Below, in pieces: positions 18,948 to 27,466 of a stretch of DNA of 57,237 bases (the first letter of the stretch is position 1; every line of letters begins with the position of its first letter). Location of the stretch: contig NZ_AZEA01000014.1 of the NCBI RefSeq assembly GCF_001435575.1, positions 1 through 57,237 of the forward strand, written 5' to 3'. This stretch comes from Lentilactobacillus sunkii DSM 19904 (lineage in GTDB: Bacteria > Bacillota > Bacilli > Lactobacillales > Lactobacillaceae). Below the pieces are notes generated by a model, which worked only from the letters and a program-made list of their open reading frames with translations, did not search any database and was not told the DNA's origin. A program made the position numbers and the translations under genes.

Positions 18948-19595
18948 CTACTTTACTCGCAGCCGCTGACCAGGATACAATTGCGAGCTGGAAGTTAATC
19001 CATTCATCTGCATCAATTGAGCAGTCGTCAAACCGTTGTTGTATGCAACCCGAAACATCCCCTGACCGGCCTGAACGGTCACATACTTATGACCGGATGT
19101 CGATGTGGACCGACCGCTTGTTGAATTGGCGGTCTGTCCGGATTGGCTTGTTGTACCAGCCTGTGAGCTTTGAGTTGAACTTGCCGTACTGGATTTTACA
19201 GCGGATTGAGCCTTGGTAGCTTTCTTAGGCTCAGTGGTAGTCTTTTTGGTACTGCGCTTCACAGATGACTGGGTTTTTGCCGGTTTAGACTTGGCCTTTG
19301 ATGCTGAAGACGATTTTTTTTTTGCGTTATCTTGGCGAACCACCCTGACAGATGATGATTCAGCGCTTTTGGAGTCATTGCTCATCGCACTCTGACGGAC
19401 CAACCCCCAAACGAGTGCAACAACTGCCACCAAGATAATCAAAGCGGCCAAAATAACGGTGATCAGATGATGATTATGGCTTTGTTTTCTAAGTTTAACT
19501 CGTGAAAGATTTCCGTTTTCATCACGATCTTCAGAAAATGTTTGATTCCAAGGCTGGTCTTCGTCAGTCTTTTTATGTTCATCGTTCGAATTCAT
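18948..19595 (-). CDS. LysM-domain membrane-anchored protein
   Basis: A 215-aa protein with a charged cytoplasmic N-terminus, a membrane segment at about 44-66, a long Ser/Thr/Lys/Ala-rich linker (75-168) and a C-terminal LysM domain (YVTVQAGQGMFRVAYNNGL onwards) that should bind peptidoglycan. It matches the place and design of YpbE, which follows recS in B. subtilis. No catalytic domain is present. It lies between recQ and cmk. Confidence 0.88.
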   Translation of the reverse strand: MNSNDEHKKTDEDQPWNQTFSEDRDENGNLSRVKLRKQSHNHHLITVILAALIILVAVVALVWGLVRQSAMSNDSKSAESSSVRVVRQDNAKKKSSSASKAKSKPAKTQSSVKRSTKKTTTEPKKATKAQSAVKSSTASSTQSSQAGTTSQSGQTANSTSGRSTSTSGHKYVTVQAGQGMFRVAYNNGLTTAQLMQMNGLTSSSQLYPGQRLRVK

Positions 19596-19660
19596 ATTGA
19601 ACCCCCTCTTGATCAGGATATAGACAAACTTATTTTATCATTAAAATGAGTAAAGTTACC

Positions 19661-21118
19661 TTAATTTTTTAATAAAAACAGCTTGTCGATGACTTCGTGC
19701 CAACTTTGCGGCCTATATTCAACAGATTTCTCGGACTGTTTGAGATATTTGTCATTAAAATTCTGCCAGTGACCCCAAAAGTCAATATCATGGTCACAGC
19801 AAAACGCAGAATTTTTTTGATCTTCAGAGAGTGTTTCATCAAAGTATTTCAACAGTTCGTCGCGACGGCAGCCGTCATGGTAAACGTATCTAACCATTGC
19901 GGTCAGTTCTGAAAGCCGCCTCTCCCGTGAATGGTCAAAAACAGCCGTTGCCTGATCGAAAGAATACCCATGATCATAGTAATATTTGATTACCCGAAAC
20001 TGATCTTCATTTGTCAGAGCCTTTGGGTGCTGATACAAATACTGTAACAAGTTTCGATCAGGAATTGTGTTATCAATCAGATTCATCTGAAGATATCGAT
20101 CGTTGGGCTCATACAAAAGGATTGCCAGTCCAGGCTGCTGATCACGGCCACAACGCCCAATCTCTTGGACGTAGCTTTGGATATTTGCCGGTAAATGGTA
20201 ATGGATCACAAACCGGATATCATCCTTGTCAATTCCCATCCCAAAGGCACTGGTAGCACAGACGATGTCGAGATTGCCATCCATAAACTGCTGCTGAATA
20301 TGAAACCGCTGCTGGGTGTCCATCCCTCCGTGATATGCCATTACCCGGCGGTCGGTTTGCGAAGACAGAGTGACGGCTGCCTGTTCCGCCTTACTTTTAC
20401 TCGAGAAATAAATAATGCCAGGACCATGAAGCTGGCGAACCAAATCAATCAATGTCTGGTCCTTTTCCTGTTGACCCGACAAAATTTTCGCGCTCAGGAA
20501 AATGTTTGGCCGGTTGACAGGCAACACAATCTGCTCAACAGACGTCGACTCCAAATCCAAATGGTCGATAATATCCTGACGAACCGTTTTTGTAGCCGTT
20601 GCAGTCATCATCAGCGTTAACGGATTCCCGAGGGCGTGGCGAACCTTTCCCAAATTAAGATAATCAGGCCGAAAATCAGGCCCCCATTCCGAAATGCAAT
20701 GGGCCTCATCAATGACAAACAAACCAATGTTTAGGCTTTTGATCTGTCGAAGAACCTGCTCATTGGCAAGCATTTCCGGTGAAGCGTAAATAAATTGGTA
20801 CTGATTCAGATGCTTTAAAATAACTGCTTTTTCCTGATAATCCAGCGCAGATGTCAACGCCACAACCCGTTTGGATCCCAAATACTGCAGCCGACTGACT
20901 TGATCCTGCATTAATGAAATTAATGGAGAAACAATCATCACTCGTTGGCGACTTAACGCACCATACATCTGATATAGTAACGTTTTCCCACCACCGGTTG
21001 GCAAAATTGCCAGCGTATTTTTGTGTGAAAACAAATTTTTTAGAATTGTTTCCTGACCGGGTCGAAATGAGTCAAACCCAAATTCATTTTTTAAAGCACT
21101 TTGCAGATTAATTTTCAT
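19661..21118 (-). CDS. recQ: RecQ-family ATP-dependent DNA helicase (RecS type)
   Basis: A 485-aa 3'-5' helicase. Motif I TGGGKT is at 41-46 and the DEAH box IDEAHCISEWGPDFRPDY at about 136; motif VI reads QEIGRCGRD rather than the usual QEIGRAGRD. A cysteine cluster (DGCRRDELLKYF...FCCDHD) follows in the zinc-binding region. There is no HRDC domain, as in the short RecS form. The start at 21118 overlaps the end of the ypbB gene by 11 bases, matching the ypbB-recS pair of B. subtilis. Confidence 0.93.
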   Translation of the reverse strand: MKINLQSALKNEFGFDSFRPGQETILKNLFSHKNTLAILPTGGGKTLLYQMYGALSRQRVMIVSPLISLMQDQVSRLQYLGSKRVVALTSALDYQEKAVILKHLNQYQFIYASPEMLANEQVLRQIKSLNIGLFVIDEAHCISEWGPDFRPDYLNLGKVRHALGNPLTLMMTATATKTVRQDIIDHLDLESTSVEQIVLPVNRPNIFLSAKILSGQQEKDQTLIDLVRQLHGPGIIYFSSKSKAEQAAVTLSSQTDRRVMAYHGGMDTQQRFHIQQQFMDGNLDIVCATSAFGMGIDKDDIRFVIHYHLPANIQSYVQEIGRCGRDQQPGLAILLYEPNDRYLQMNLIDNTIPDRNLLQYLYQHPKALTNEDQFRVIKYYYDHGYSFDQATAVFDHSRERRLSELTAMVRYVYHDGCRRDELLKYFDETLSEDQKNSAFCCDHDIDFWGHWQNFNDKYLKQSEKSVEYRPQSWHEVIDKLFLLKN

Positions 21119-22166
21119 CAGCTGATTTACTCCTATAAATTTGAAACAGTCGGAACTCAAAAAATGACAGGTCAGGGATTTCTTGTTTCGCCGCCTCAAA
21201 AGTCCAACTGCCAACATTGACTGGATGGCTTGCTTCAAGATGCCGCTTACTTTCCGGTTGAATCAATGCTTTGTATGGAAACTTCGTAACCGGCAGCATG
21301 ATTGCCGCTTCCAACAGGTGCTCATAAACCGTTGTCAACTTGACCCGACGCTTTTGGGCAATTGTGTTTAAGCTGCCGTTTTCTTGATGAACAAACATTT
21401 CAAAGGTTTCTTTGGCGCTCTGTGCGATGATCGGCTTCTCTAATCCCACCGTCAACATTTTAAATGGATTGTCATTCGGCAGCTTCAACACGCGTTCCAA
21501 GAGGACACCGTATGTTTGAAGCCACTCAAGATTGACGACTGTTACATCGGAGTGAGCTTGCGTCGCAATTTGATCAGCCGTCAATCCGGAAAAACCGTGA
21601 CCGACTAAACTTTGAACAAATAAGTTTGCCAACTCATCATTGGCTAAGCCGTTTAAAAAGCCATTCAATAATTGATGAAACTGAGCGGGCAGATCAGTAT
21701 GTTTCGTCTGAACAAACCATCTTTTTAATAATTGATCTTCAAAATAATTGATGGATTGCGGATAATATTTGTTATTTGTATAACTGAACTCCGAAACAAT
21801 CTGAACAGCAAAGGAAAACCGACGCATGAACTTGGCAACATCATATCGGGATCCAAGTGCCAAATACTTTAAAGGCAGTAACCGGCTCAGGTATTTCTCC
21901 TGCTGATCGGCCCCCTTTGCGGTCAATTTGAATTGAAAGTTGTCATCAGTATCTGCCAGGCCATGGACTTTTAGCTGTTTGACTGCCACTTCATCCTCAC
22001 CAAAACCAGTTCCATGTAATGAGTCCACAAAATCGAGCATGTCATACTGCAATGCCCAATACAAATTTGAGACCGTTCGGCGCCCACGCAAAGTATTTTT
22101 AATTGCCTTCACCCGGCGAAACTGTTCCGAACTGCCAAATATTAATAAGAGAATGCTCAATTCCAT
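21108..22166 (-). CDS. ypbB: Helix-turn-helix protein, YpbB family
   Basis: A 352-aa protein resembling B. subtilis YpbB, with a C-terminal helix-turn-helix-like region (NGSLNTIAQKRRVKLTTVYEHLLEA at about 270) of the kind also found at the ends of some RecQ helicases. Function is unknown; its overlap with recQ suggests it supplies a DNA-binding partner domain to the helicase. The start has a GGAGGACATCC site. It is preceded by the ribU terminator. Confidence 0.8.
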   Translation of the reverse strand: MELSILLLIFGSSEQFRRVKAIKNTLRGRRTVSNLYWALQYDMLDFVDSLHGTGFGEDEVAVKQLKVHGLADTDDNFQFKLTAKGADQQEKYLSRLLPLKYLALGSRYDVAKFMRRFSFAVQIVSEFSYTNNKYYPQSINYFEDQLLKRWFVQTKHTDLPAQFHQLLNGFLNGLANDELANLFVQSLVGHGFSGLTADQIATQAHSDVTVVNLEWLQTYGVLLERVLKLPNDNPFKMLTVGLEKPIIAQSAKETFEMFVHQENGSLNTIAQKRRVKLTTVYEHLLEAAIMLPVTKFPYKALIQPESKRHLEASHPVNVGSWTFEAAKQEIPDLSFFEFRLFQIYRSKSADEN

Positions 22167-22186
22167 GGATGTCCTCCGAAATAAAA

Positions 22187-22216
22187 AGCCAGTCCAAACC
22201 TGAGTTTGTCCTAGCT
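22187..22216 (-). terminator. Terminator of ribU
   Basis: The minus strand forms AGCTAGGACAAAC, TCAG-containing loop, GTTTGGACTGGCT followed by TTTTTA, with two internal mismatches. It lies between the ribU stop and the ypbB start. Confidence 0.75.
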
Positions 22217-22271
22217 TTAAGATTACTCACTATTTAATTATATACGAAAGGTTTTAAATATATACTTAAAC

Positions 22272-22856
22272 TTATCGCAACTTGAGTCTCGGTACCATAA
22301 GAGTTTTGACTACATAGAAAATCGTGCCAACAAAAATTCCTTTAATGAAGTTAAACGGCACAACCCCCGTTAAAATCACGGTAGCCAGCGGGAACCCAAG
22401 TTTCATGCCAATTAAGTTCATGTATAGTGGGATAACACCTAACCAGTTCGTTAATGACATGATTATTGTTAGTGCAATTGCCATTATCAAAACAACGAGA
22501 GCACCTTTTTTCCACCCACTTGTGAATGAAAACAAACGATTAGCAAGATAATATGCCCAAATCAGCACCAAAGATGAAATCAACGATGAACCAACACCAA
22601 TAAAGTTGATGATATCAGCCCCAGTTGTAACCCAGTAAAGTAAAGCTTTCAAACCGGCAATGGTCATACCACCAACGGGGCCAAACATGACTGTCCCCAG
22701 TAAAATTGGCATATCAGCCAAATCAAGCCGCATATACGGCACAATTGGAATAATTGGGAGTGAAATGAACATCAATACATACGATAATCCCGCCAGAACC
22801 GACATTTCTACTAACTGCGTTGTTGCTAACTGCCTGTGCTTACCACTATTTTCCAT
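22272..22856 (-). CDS. ribU: Riboflavin ECF transporter S component RibU
   Basis: A 194-aa very hydrophobic protein with about six membrane helices; the segment PYMRLDLADMPILLG and the later helices match RibU, the substrate-binding subunit of the energy-coupling-factor riboflavin transporter. It works with the shared EcfAA'T module, which is not in this window. The ATG at 22856 is chosen for its GGAGGAGAGG site; the TTG at 22877 lies inside that site. An FMN riboswitch upstream supports the assignment strongly. Confidence 0.95.
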   Translation of the reverse strand: MENSGKHRQLATTQLVEMSVLAGLSYVLMFISLPIIPIVPYMRLDLADMPILLGTVMFGPVGGMTIAGLKALLYWVTTGADIINFIGVGSSLISSLVLIWAYYLANRLFSFTSGWKKGALVVLIMAIALTIIMSLTNWLGVIPLYMNLIGMKLGFPLATVILTGVVPFNFIKGIFVGTIFYVVKTLMVPRLKLR

Positions 22857-22893
22857 TGAAAAAAACCTCTCCTCCAATGGTCAATCTTCAAAA

Positions 22894-22928
22894 TAATGCC
22901 CTGACAAAAAGAATTTGCCAGGGCATTA
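22894..22928 (-). terminator. Expression-platform terminator of the FMN riboswitch
   Basis: The minus strand reads TAATGCCCTGGCA, an A/T-rich loop, then TGTCAGGGCATTA and TTTT. It lies between the riboswitch aptamer and ribU and should form when FMN is bound. Confidence 0.85.
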
Positions 22929-22948
22929 CAAAAAGCGTGTAAAATTTA

Positions 22949-23064
22949 ATCTTCTACATACCAGACTTTACTGTCGGCACTGGAATTGCACCAGCTCAGC
23001 ACGATCACTCGTGAGTCGCGGACTATAACCGCCGGTCGGGAATCACACCCTGCCCTGAAGATAA
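22949..23064 (-). promoter_or_regulatory. FMN riboswitch (RFN element)
   Basis: The minus strand carries the RFN signature: ATCTTCAGGGCAGGGTG, ATTCCCGACCGGCGGT, AGTCCGCGA, GAGCTGGTGCAATTCCAGT, GCCGACAGT and a closing GTAGAAGAT. The 5' end is near 23064 and the 3' end near 22949. It senses FMN and represses ribU by early termination at 22894-22928. Confidence 0.97.
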
Positions 23065-23106
23065 ACCAATTTATTTAATTCAAATATATCAGAAATAAAC
23101 CAGATG

Positions 23107-23835
23107 TCAACGATTTGTCTTACCGGTCAATTCTTTAAGTTCTTCAACTTCATGGGGCTTGAGTGGTCGATAGTCGCCAGGCTGTAAGCCTTTTAACGTT
23201 AAGAATCCGTATGTTTCGCGGCTTAATTTTTCGACTGGATGGCCAATCTTCTCAAACATATTCTTAACCTGATGATTCCGGCCTTCGTGGATCGTCAACT
23301 GAACAATTGAAGAATCCTTATTGGTGCGAATCAACTTTGTTTTGGCTTTGGCAGTCTTTCGATGCTCAATAACCACACCCGTTCTCAAATGTTTGAGGTC
23401 ATCATTCGTCACAATGCCCTTTACCTTTGCGACATAAGTCTTTTCAACTTCGTATTTCGGATGTGTCAGTTTATTATCCAAATCGCCATCGTTTGTCAAC
23501 AACAGCAGGCCTGATGTATCGTAATCCAAACGGCCAACTGGGTAAATTCGTTCCGGCACCTCTTCTAAAATATCAACAACAGTTTTTCTGTGTTTGTCAT
23601 CAGTTACTGCTGTAATGACACCACGAGGTTTATATAACAAATAATAGACAGGTGCTTCTTTGGAAATCGGCACCTCATCGACCTTAACTTCATCATTTGG
23701 CGTAACCTTGGTTCCAAGCTCTTTGACAACTTCACCATTGACCTTCACATGGCCGGTGGCAATTAAATCCTCTGCCTTGCGTCGAGAAGCAACTCCGGCA
23801 TGGGCAATCACTTTTTGTAAACGTTCTTCGTTCAT
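23107..23835 (-). CDS. rluB: 23S rRNA pseudouridine synthase RluB-type
   Basis: A 242-aa RsuA/RluB-family enzyme. The N-terminal S4 RNA-binding domain (about 1-60) is followed by the catalytic block PVGRLDYDTSGLLLLTNDG with the nucleophile D104. Position next to scpAB is the same as for rluB in B. subtilis. It starts 11 bases after scpB with an AAGAGGTG site and ends in front of the FMN riboswitch. Confidence 0.94.
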   Translation of the reverse strand: MNEERLQKVIAHAGVASRRKAEDLIATGHVKVNGEVVKELGTKVTPNDEVKVDEVPISKEAPVYYLLYKPRGVITAVTDDKHRKTVVDILEEVPERIYPVGRLDYDTSGLLLLTNDGDLDNKLTHPKYEVEKTYVAKVKGIVTNDDLKHLRTGVVIEHRKTAKAKTKLIRTNKDSSIVQLTIHEGRNHQVKNMFEKIGHPVEKLSRETYGFLTLKGLQPGDYRPLKPHEVEELKELTGKTNR

Positions 23836-23846
23836 AAATGCACCTC

Positions 23847-24428
23847 TTAATTTTCTTTATCAATCTCTTTATTGAACCGAGTTAACAATGAATCACTGGT
23901 ATCATCATCCAAAACCTCGTCTTTTGGCAGCGGTGGCAGGTCCTTGAGTGACTTTAATCCAAAATAATCGAGGCCAAAATTGGTCATACCATATTGTTTG
24001 GGATTTCCAACCTCTTCTTTCACGCCGGTTACTTCAATTAAATCCTGATTGACCAGCCGATGCAAAATGGCCGAACTGTTGACACCACGGATTTGATCAA
24101 TCTCAATTCGCGTGATCGGTTGATTATACATAATAATCGAAATTGTTTCCAAAGCCGCTTCTGACAAAACCCGCGGCTTGGCATCATTGACATAGTCACC
24201 AACTAATTCGGAAAGCTGTTCTTTGGTCCCCAGACGATATACATTGTCACTCACAAATGCTTTGAGCCCGCTATCTTCATCCTGGGTGTACTTCTCCACA
24301 ATCTTTTCAAGGAGCTGTCGACATGCCGCAACGGTCAGTGCCGTACGCTGAGAAATCTGTCGCAATGTGATTCCCTGATCGCCTGATGCATATAAAAGTG
24401 CTTCAATTTTTGCTAAATTACTGATCAA
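23847..24428 (-). CDS. scpB: Segregation and condensation protein B
   Basis: A 193-aa winged-helix protein that joins ScpA and SMC in the condensin complex. The segments ISNLAKIEALLYASGDQGI and KPRVLSEAALETISIIMYNQPITRIEIDQIRG are typical. No ATG fits: a TTG at 24428 with an upstream AAAGGGG is the likely start and overlaps the scpA stop by 11 bases, which points to translational coupling and a fixed ScpA:ScpB ratio. Confidence 0.93.
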   Translation of the reverse strand: MISNLAKIEALLYASGDQGITLRQISQRTALTVAACRQLLEKIVEKYTQDEDSGLKAFVSDNVYRLGTKEQLSELVGDYVNDAKPRVLSEAALETISIIMYNQPITRIEIDQIRGVNSSAILHRLVNQDLIEVTGVKEEVGNPKQYGMTNFGLDYFGLKSLKDLPPLPKDEVLDDDTSDSLLTRFNKEIDKEN

Positions 24429-25167
24429 CGTACCCGGGCCCCTTTCGAATTTCAATCTCCGACTTGACACTTGGCTGACTTAATCGAACCTCGTTATATT
24501 TGGTCATTTCCAAAATGGCCAAGAAGTCGGTCACGATCTCCTCAGTTTGAGTCGAATTTCCAACCAATTTGCTGAAGGTGACCTGGTCACGATGTTGATT
24601 CAATAATTGGCGCACTCGTTGACTTTGGCCTTCAATGGTAAATTCCCATTCATGGATAACCGTCGACATTGGTTTGTTATATTTAAAATGCTTAAGTGCG
24701 TCCACGTAACTTGCCATCACATCCCCGCTGGTGAATGGTGACGGCTGGATCAGTTCTTCTTTGGTTGGCGGTACGGTCAATTCCGAACGGGTAAAACTTT
24801 CTCGCCGCCTCATCTCACGTTTCTTCATATCCGCAGCAACCATTTTATAGCGCTTGTAATTCAATAATTGAGAGACAAGTTCCTCCCGTGGATCAGCTTG
24901 TTCTTCGTCGGGATTATCATCAGAAACCGTGGGTAGGAGCATTTTTGACTTTATCACCATCAGTTTGGCTGCCATTACGAAATACTCACCAACAATTTCC
25001 AAGTTAAGCTGCTGAGCATCATAAATATACTGCATATATTGCTCAGTGATTTTGGAAATTTGAATATCATAAATATCCATCTTGGATTCTTGAATTAAAT
25101 GCAGCAAAACTTCCAATGGGCCATCGAAGTCATTCAAATGTAATTCAAGTTGCTCAGTTTCTGACAT
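24418..25167 (-). CDS. scpA: Segregation and condensation protein A
   Basis: A 249-aa kleisin of the SMC-ScpAB condensin complex, needed to organise and separate chromosomes. The N-terminus LHLNDFDGPLEVLLHLIQESKMDIYDI and the C-terminal winged helix (KLVGNSTQTEEIVTDFLAILEM) are characteristic. The start at 25167 overlaps the end of ribT by 14 bases, and the end overlaps scpB, forming a tightly coupled ribT-scpA-scpB run. Confidence 0.96.
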   Translation of the reverse strand: MSETEQLELHLNDFDGPLEVLLHLIQESKMDIYDIQISKITEQYMQYIYDAQQLNLEIVGEYFVMAAKLMVIKSKMLLPTVSDDNPDEEQADPREELVSQLLNYKRYKMVAADMKKREMRRRESFTRSELTVPPTKEELIQPSPFTSGDVMASYVDALKHFKYNKPMSTVIHEWEFTIEGQSQRVRQLLNQHRDQVTFSKLVGNSTQTEEIVTDFLAILEMTKYNEVRLSQPSVKSEIEIRKGPGYVDQ

Positions 25168-25522
25168 GATTGGTCGAATTCTCCCATTTTTCCCAAGCGG
25201 TTTTGTTATCAAAGTTAACCACAATTTTTTGTTTCGGATATATATCCTGAAGGTCGTCAAAAATTCGGTTGTAGTTGCCCTGACTGCCACTCTGGGGTGT
25301 TAACACCAGTTGGTGAACCAACAGCTGCTCGCCTTGGAGCTCAATTCCCACAAGACCGGACCAGTTGTTTGAAGGATCTCGCCACAAATAAATGAGACGG
25401 TTATCTTTGGCAGCATACCAATTCATCTCTTGGGCAACCAAATCCATGTTTTGAAGTTCAGAGACCAGTGAAAAAAGTCCCATAGCAATTTTTTCATAAT
25501 CTTTTCGGTATTGATATAGCAT
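25154..25522 (-). CDS. ribT: RibT-like protein
   Basis: A 122-aa protein resembling B. subtilis RibT, a GNAT-fold acetyltransferase-like protein of unknown substrate (shared LYQYRKDYEKIAMGLFSLV start). In B. subtilis ribT ends the riboflavin operon and precedes scpA; here the scpA neighbour is kept while the biosynthetic rib genes are absent. Start ATG at 25522; it lies 17 bases after xerD. Confidence 0.8.
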   Translation of the reverse strand: MLYQYRKDYEKIAMGLFSLVSELQNMDLVAQEMNWYAAKDNRLIYLWRDPSNNWSGLVGIELQGEQLLVHQLVLTPQSGSQGNYNRIFDDLQDIYPKQKIVVNFDNKTAWEKWENSTNHVRN

Positions 25523-25539
25523 TTATTCAACCTCACTAA

Positions 25540-26427
25540 TTATGCTCTTGGATGAAATTTATTATAGACTTCCGTTAAATGTTTGTGAGAAATGTGCGTG
25601 TAAATTTGGGTTGTGGAGATGTCTGAATGGCCCAACAATTCTTGGACAATTCTCAAATCAGCCCCATTTTCCAATAGATGAGTGGCAAATGAATGTCGCA
25701 GCGTATGCGGTGTCACATGACGCTTGATCCCAGCCTGATTGACATATTTCTTAATCATCTGCCAAATTGCTTGACGCGTCAACTGACGTCCATGAGCATT
25801 CAAAAACAAGTATTCAGTATTGGACTTTCCATCAAGCAACTGAACCCGCGTCGTCTTCATGTATTGATTCAGCCAATCAACAGCCACGTCACTAATTGGA
25901 ATAATCCGTTCTTTATCGCCTTTCCCAATTGTCTGCAGAAGATTCATGGGTAGATGAAGATCTCCCAGCTTTAAGTTGACCAGTTCACTGACCCGCAAGC
26001 CGGTTGCATACAAGGTTTCCAAAATTGCCCGGTCACGAACACCTAATTTTTTGCTTGTATCAGGCACTGCCAAGAGCTTATTAACCTCGGCAATTGTCAA
26101 AACATCAGGAAGTGTCTGGGCTTTTTTCGGCGAGTCAACCTTAATCATCGGATCGTCTTTGATGACGTGAAACTGAACCAGATATTGAAAAAATCTTCTC
26201 AGGGTGGAAACAGCTCGGATAATGGTGTTGGGTGCTTTATGCTGCTTTTGTAAGCTCTCAAGAAAATTGAGAATCACAAACTGGTCAACCTTGGTGATAC
26301 TGCCGGCATGTTTATCAAAAAAAGCACCGGCTTCGTCCAAATCCTGCCGATAGCTTTTAATCGTATTGTCCGAAAGTCCACGTTCAACTCTCAAATAATG
26401 AAGGTAATCCTCAATCTGTTCGTGCAT
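25540..26427 (-). CDS. xerD: Tyrosine recombinase XerD
   Basis: A 295-aa site-specific recombinase that resolves chromosome dimers at dif. All catalytic residues are visible: R145 (ATGLRVSEL), K169 (GKGDKERII), H241 and R244 (TPHTLRHSFATH), H267 (LLGHSDIS) and nucleophile Y276 (TQIYTHI). The N-terminal SAM-like core-binding domain spans about 1-100. Its place in a housekeeping run (cvfB-xerD-ribT-scpAB) argues against a mobile-element integrase. Confidence 0.95.
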   Translation of the reverse strand: MHEQIEDYLHYLRVERGLSDNTIKSYRQDLDEAGAFFDKHAGSITKVDQFVILNFLESLQKQHKAPNTIIRAVSTLRRFFQYLVQFHVIKDDPMIKVDSPKKAQTLPDVLTIAEVNKLLAVPDTSKKLGVRDRAILETLYATGLRVSELVNLKLGDLHLPMNLLQTIGKGDKERIIPISDVAVDWLNQYMKTTRVQLLDGKSNTEYLFLNAHGRQLTRQAIWQMIKKYVNQAGIKRHVTPHTLRHSFATHLLENGADLRIVQELLGHSDISTTQIYTHISHKHLTEVYNKFHPRA

Positions 26428-26436
26428 CTTAAGACC

Positions 26437-27297
26437 CTACTTTTTTAACGAAATATGACCGTCTTCTTGAATGATCAGATTTTCTTTTAACAAATGCCCT
26501 AAAGCACGCTTAAACGCACCCTTGGAGATTCCAAAGTATTCTTTAATGGAATCCGGTGTGCTCTTGTCACTAAAATCAAGCTGTTTGTCATCGGTATGTT
26601 CAATAGCGGCAAGAATCATTTGGGCATCTTCGCCAATTTCCTGGTAAGCACGGGGCTTCGTAGAAATATTGACACTTCCGTCACGAAGCATTCCAATGAC
26701 CCGGGCATCTACTTGCTGACCAAGACGAGGCTCCATTAACCGCTCATCTGGATGTAAAAATGCCAAGTTATAATCTTCAGTCAACAACCTGGTACCGGAA
26801 ATCTTTAATCGATATGCCCGAGCTTTTAGATTTTTATTTTGTAGATCATCTTTAGCCGGCTTGGCGATTGCGGCAAAAATTTCTTCATCTGCTAAATGGC
26901 CCCAAATTCGATTTTTATTATCGACAGTCAGATCAATCAGCAATTTATCACCATCTTGCGGCCATAGTGAGCGGACGGTTGGCAGTTCATCAATTGAGAC
27001 AACAACGTCTTTATTGGGGAGGCCAATATCAACAAAAACCCCGAGACCAAACTTTTCCTTAACAACCGTTGCGAAGCCATAATGTTCGCGACGAATGTCC
27101 GGAATGTTTCTTGTGATCTGCATTTTATGCTGTTCATTTTCGTAAGTGAAGCCGGTGAAGCTGGCACCAATCTTCAACGGTTTTTTAACTTCGGTTTTAT
27201 CCAGAAGAAAAGTTTCTCCTTCAATCTGAACATAGTAGTCTTTGTCATTTTCATCGATAACCTTCCCGGTTACCACTTGTGCAATTATATTATTCAT
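26437..27297 (-). CDS. cvfB: S1-like RNA-binding protein CvfB
   Basis: A 286-aa protein with S1-type RNA-binding domains (HYGFATVVKEKFGLGVFVDIGL) and a C-terminal winged helix (DSIKEYFGISKGAFKRALGHLLKE). It matches CvfB (YitL), a virulence and RNA-turnover factor in staphylococci; its job in lactobacilli is unknown. The start at 27297 is favoured because it gives the usual MNNIIAQVVTG N-terminus. It lies downstream of the pyk terminator. Confidence 0.92.
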   Translation of the reverse strand: MNNIIAQVVTGKVIDENDKDYYVQIEGETFLLDKTEVKKPLKIGASFTGFTYENEQHKMQITRNIPDIRREHYGFATVVKEKFGLGVFVDIGLPNKDVVVSIDELPTVRSLWPQDGDKLLIDLTVDNKNRIWGHLADEEIFAAIAKPAKDDLQNKNLKARAYRLKISGTRLLTEDYNLAFLHPDERLMEPRLGQQVDARVIGMLRDGSVNISTKPRAYQEIGEDAQMILAAIEHTDDKQLDFSDKSTPDSIKEYFGISKGAFKRALGHLLKENLIIQEDGHISLKK

Positions 27298-27400
27298 GCT
27301 TATCTCCGATCTAATCCATCTTGTTCTCATTTTACACGTTTTCAACTAAAATTTCGACCGCCAGAGCACGTTTTGAATAAGTACAGGCCTTAACATAAGA

Positions 27401-27434
27401 AACAGGTCCGAACGGATTAACCGCCCGGACCTGT
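27401..27434 (-). terminator. Terminator of pyk
   Basis: The minus strand reads ACAGGTCCG, an inner loop, CGGACCTGT and TTCTT. It lies 33 bases after the pyk stop. Confidence 0.85.
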
Positions 27435-27466
27435 CATTATTAATCGTGACTACTCACGAGTTAAAT

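Noticed and set aside
25540-26427. XerD as an integrase of a mobile element
   Set aside because: All neighbours are conserved housekeeping genes and no flanking repeats or phage genes are seen.
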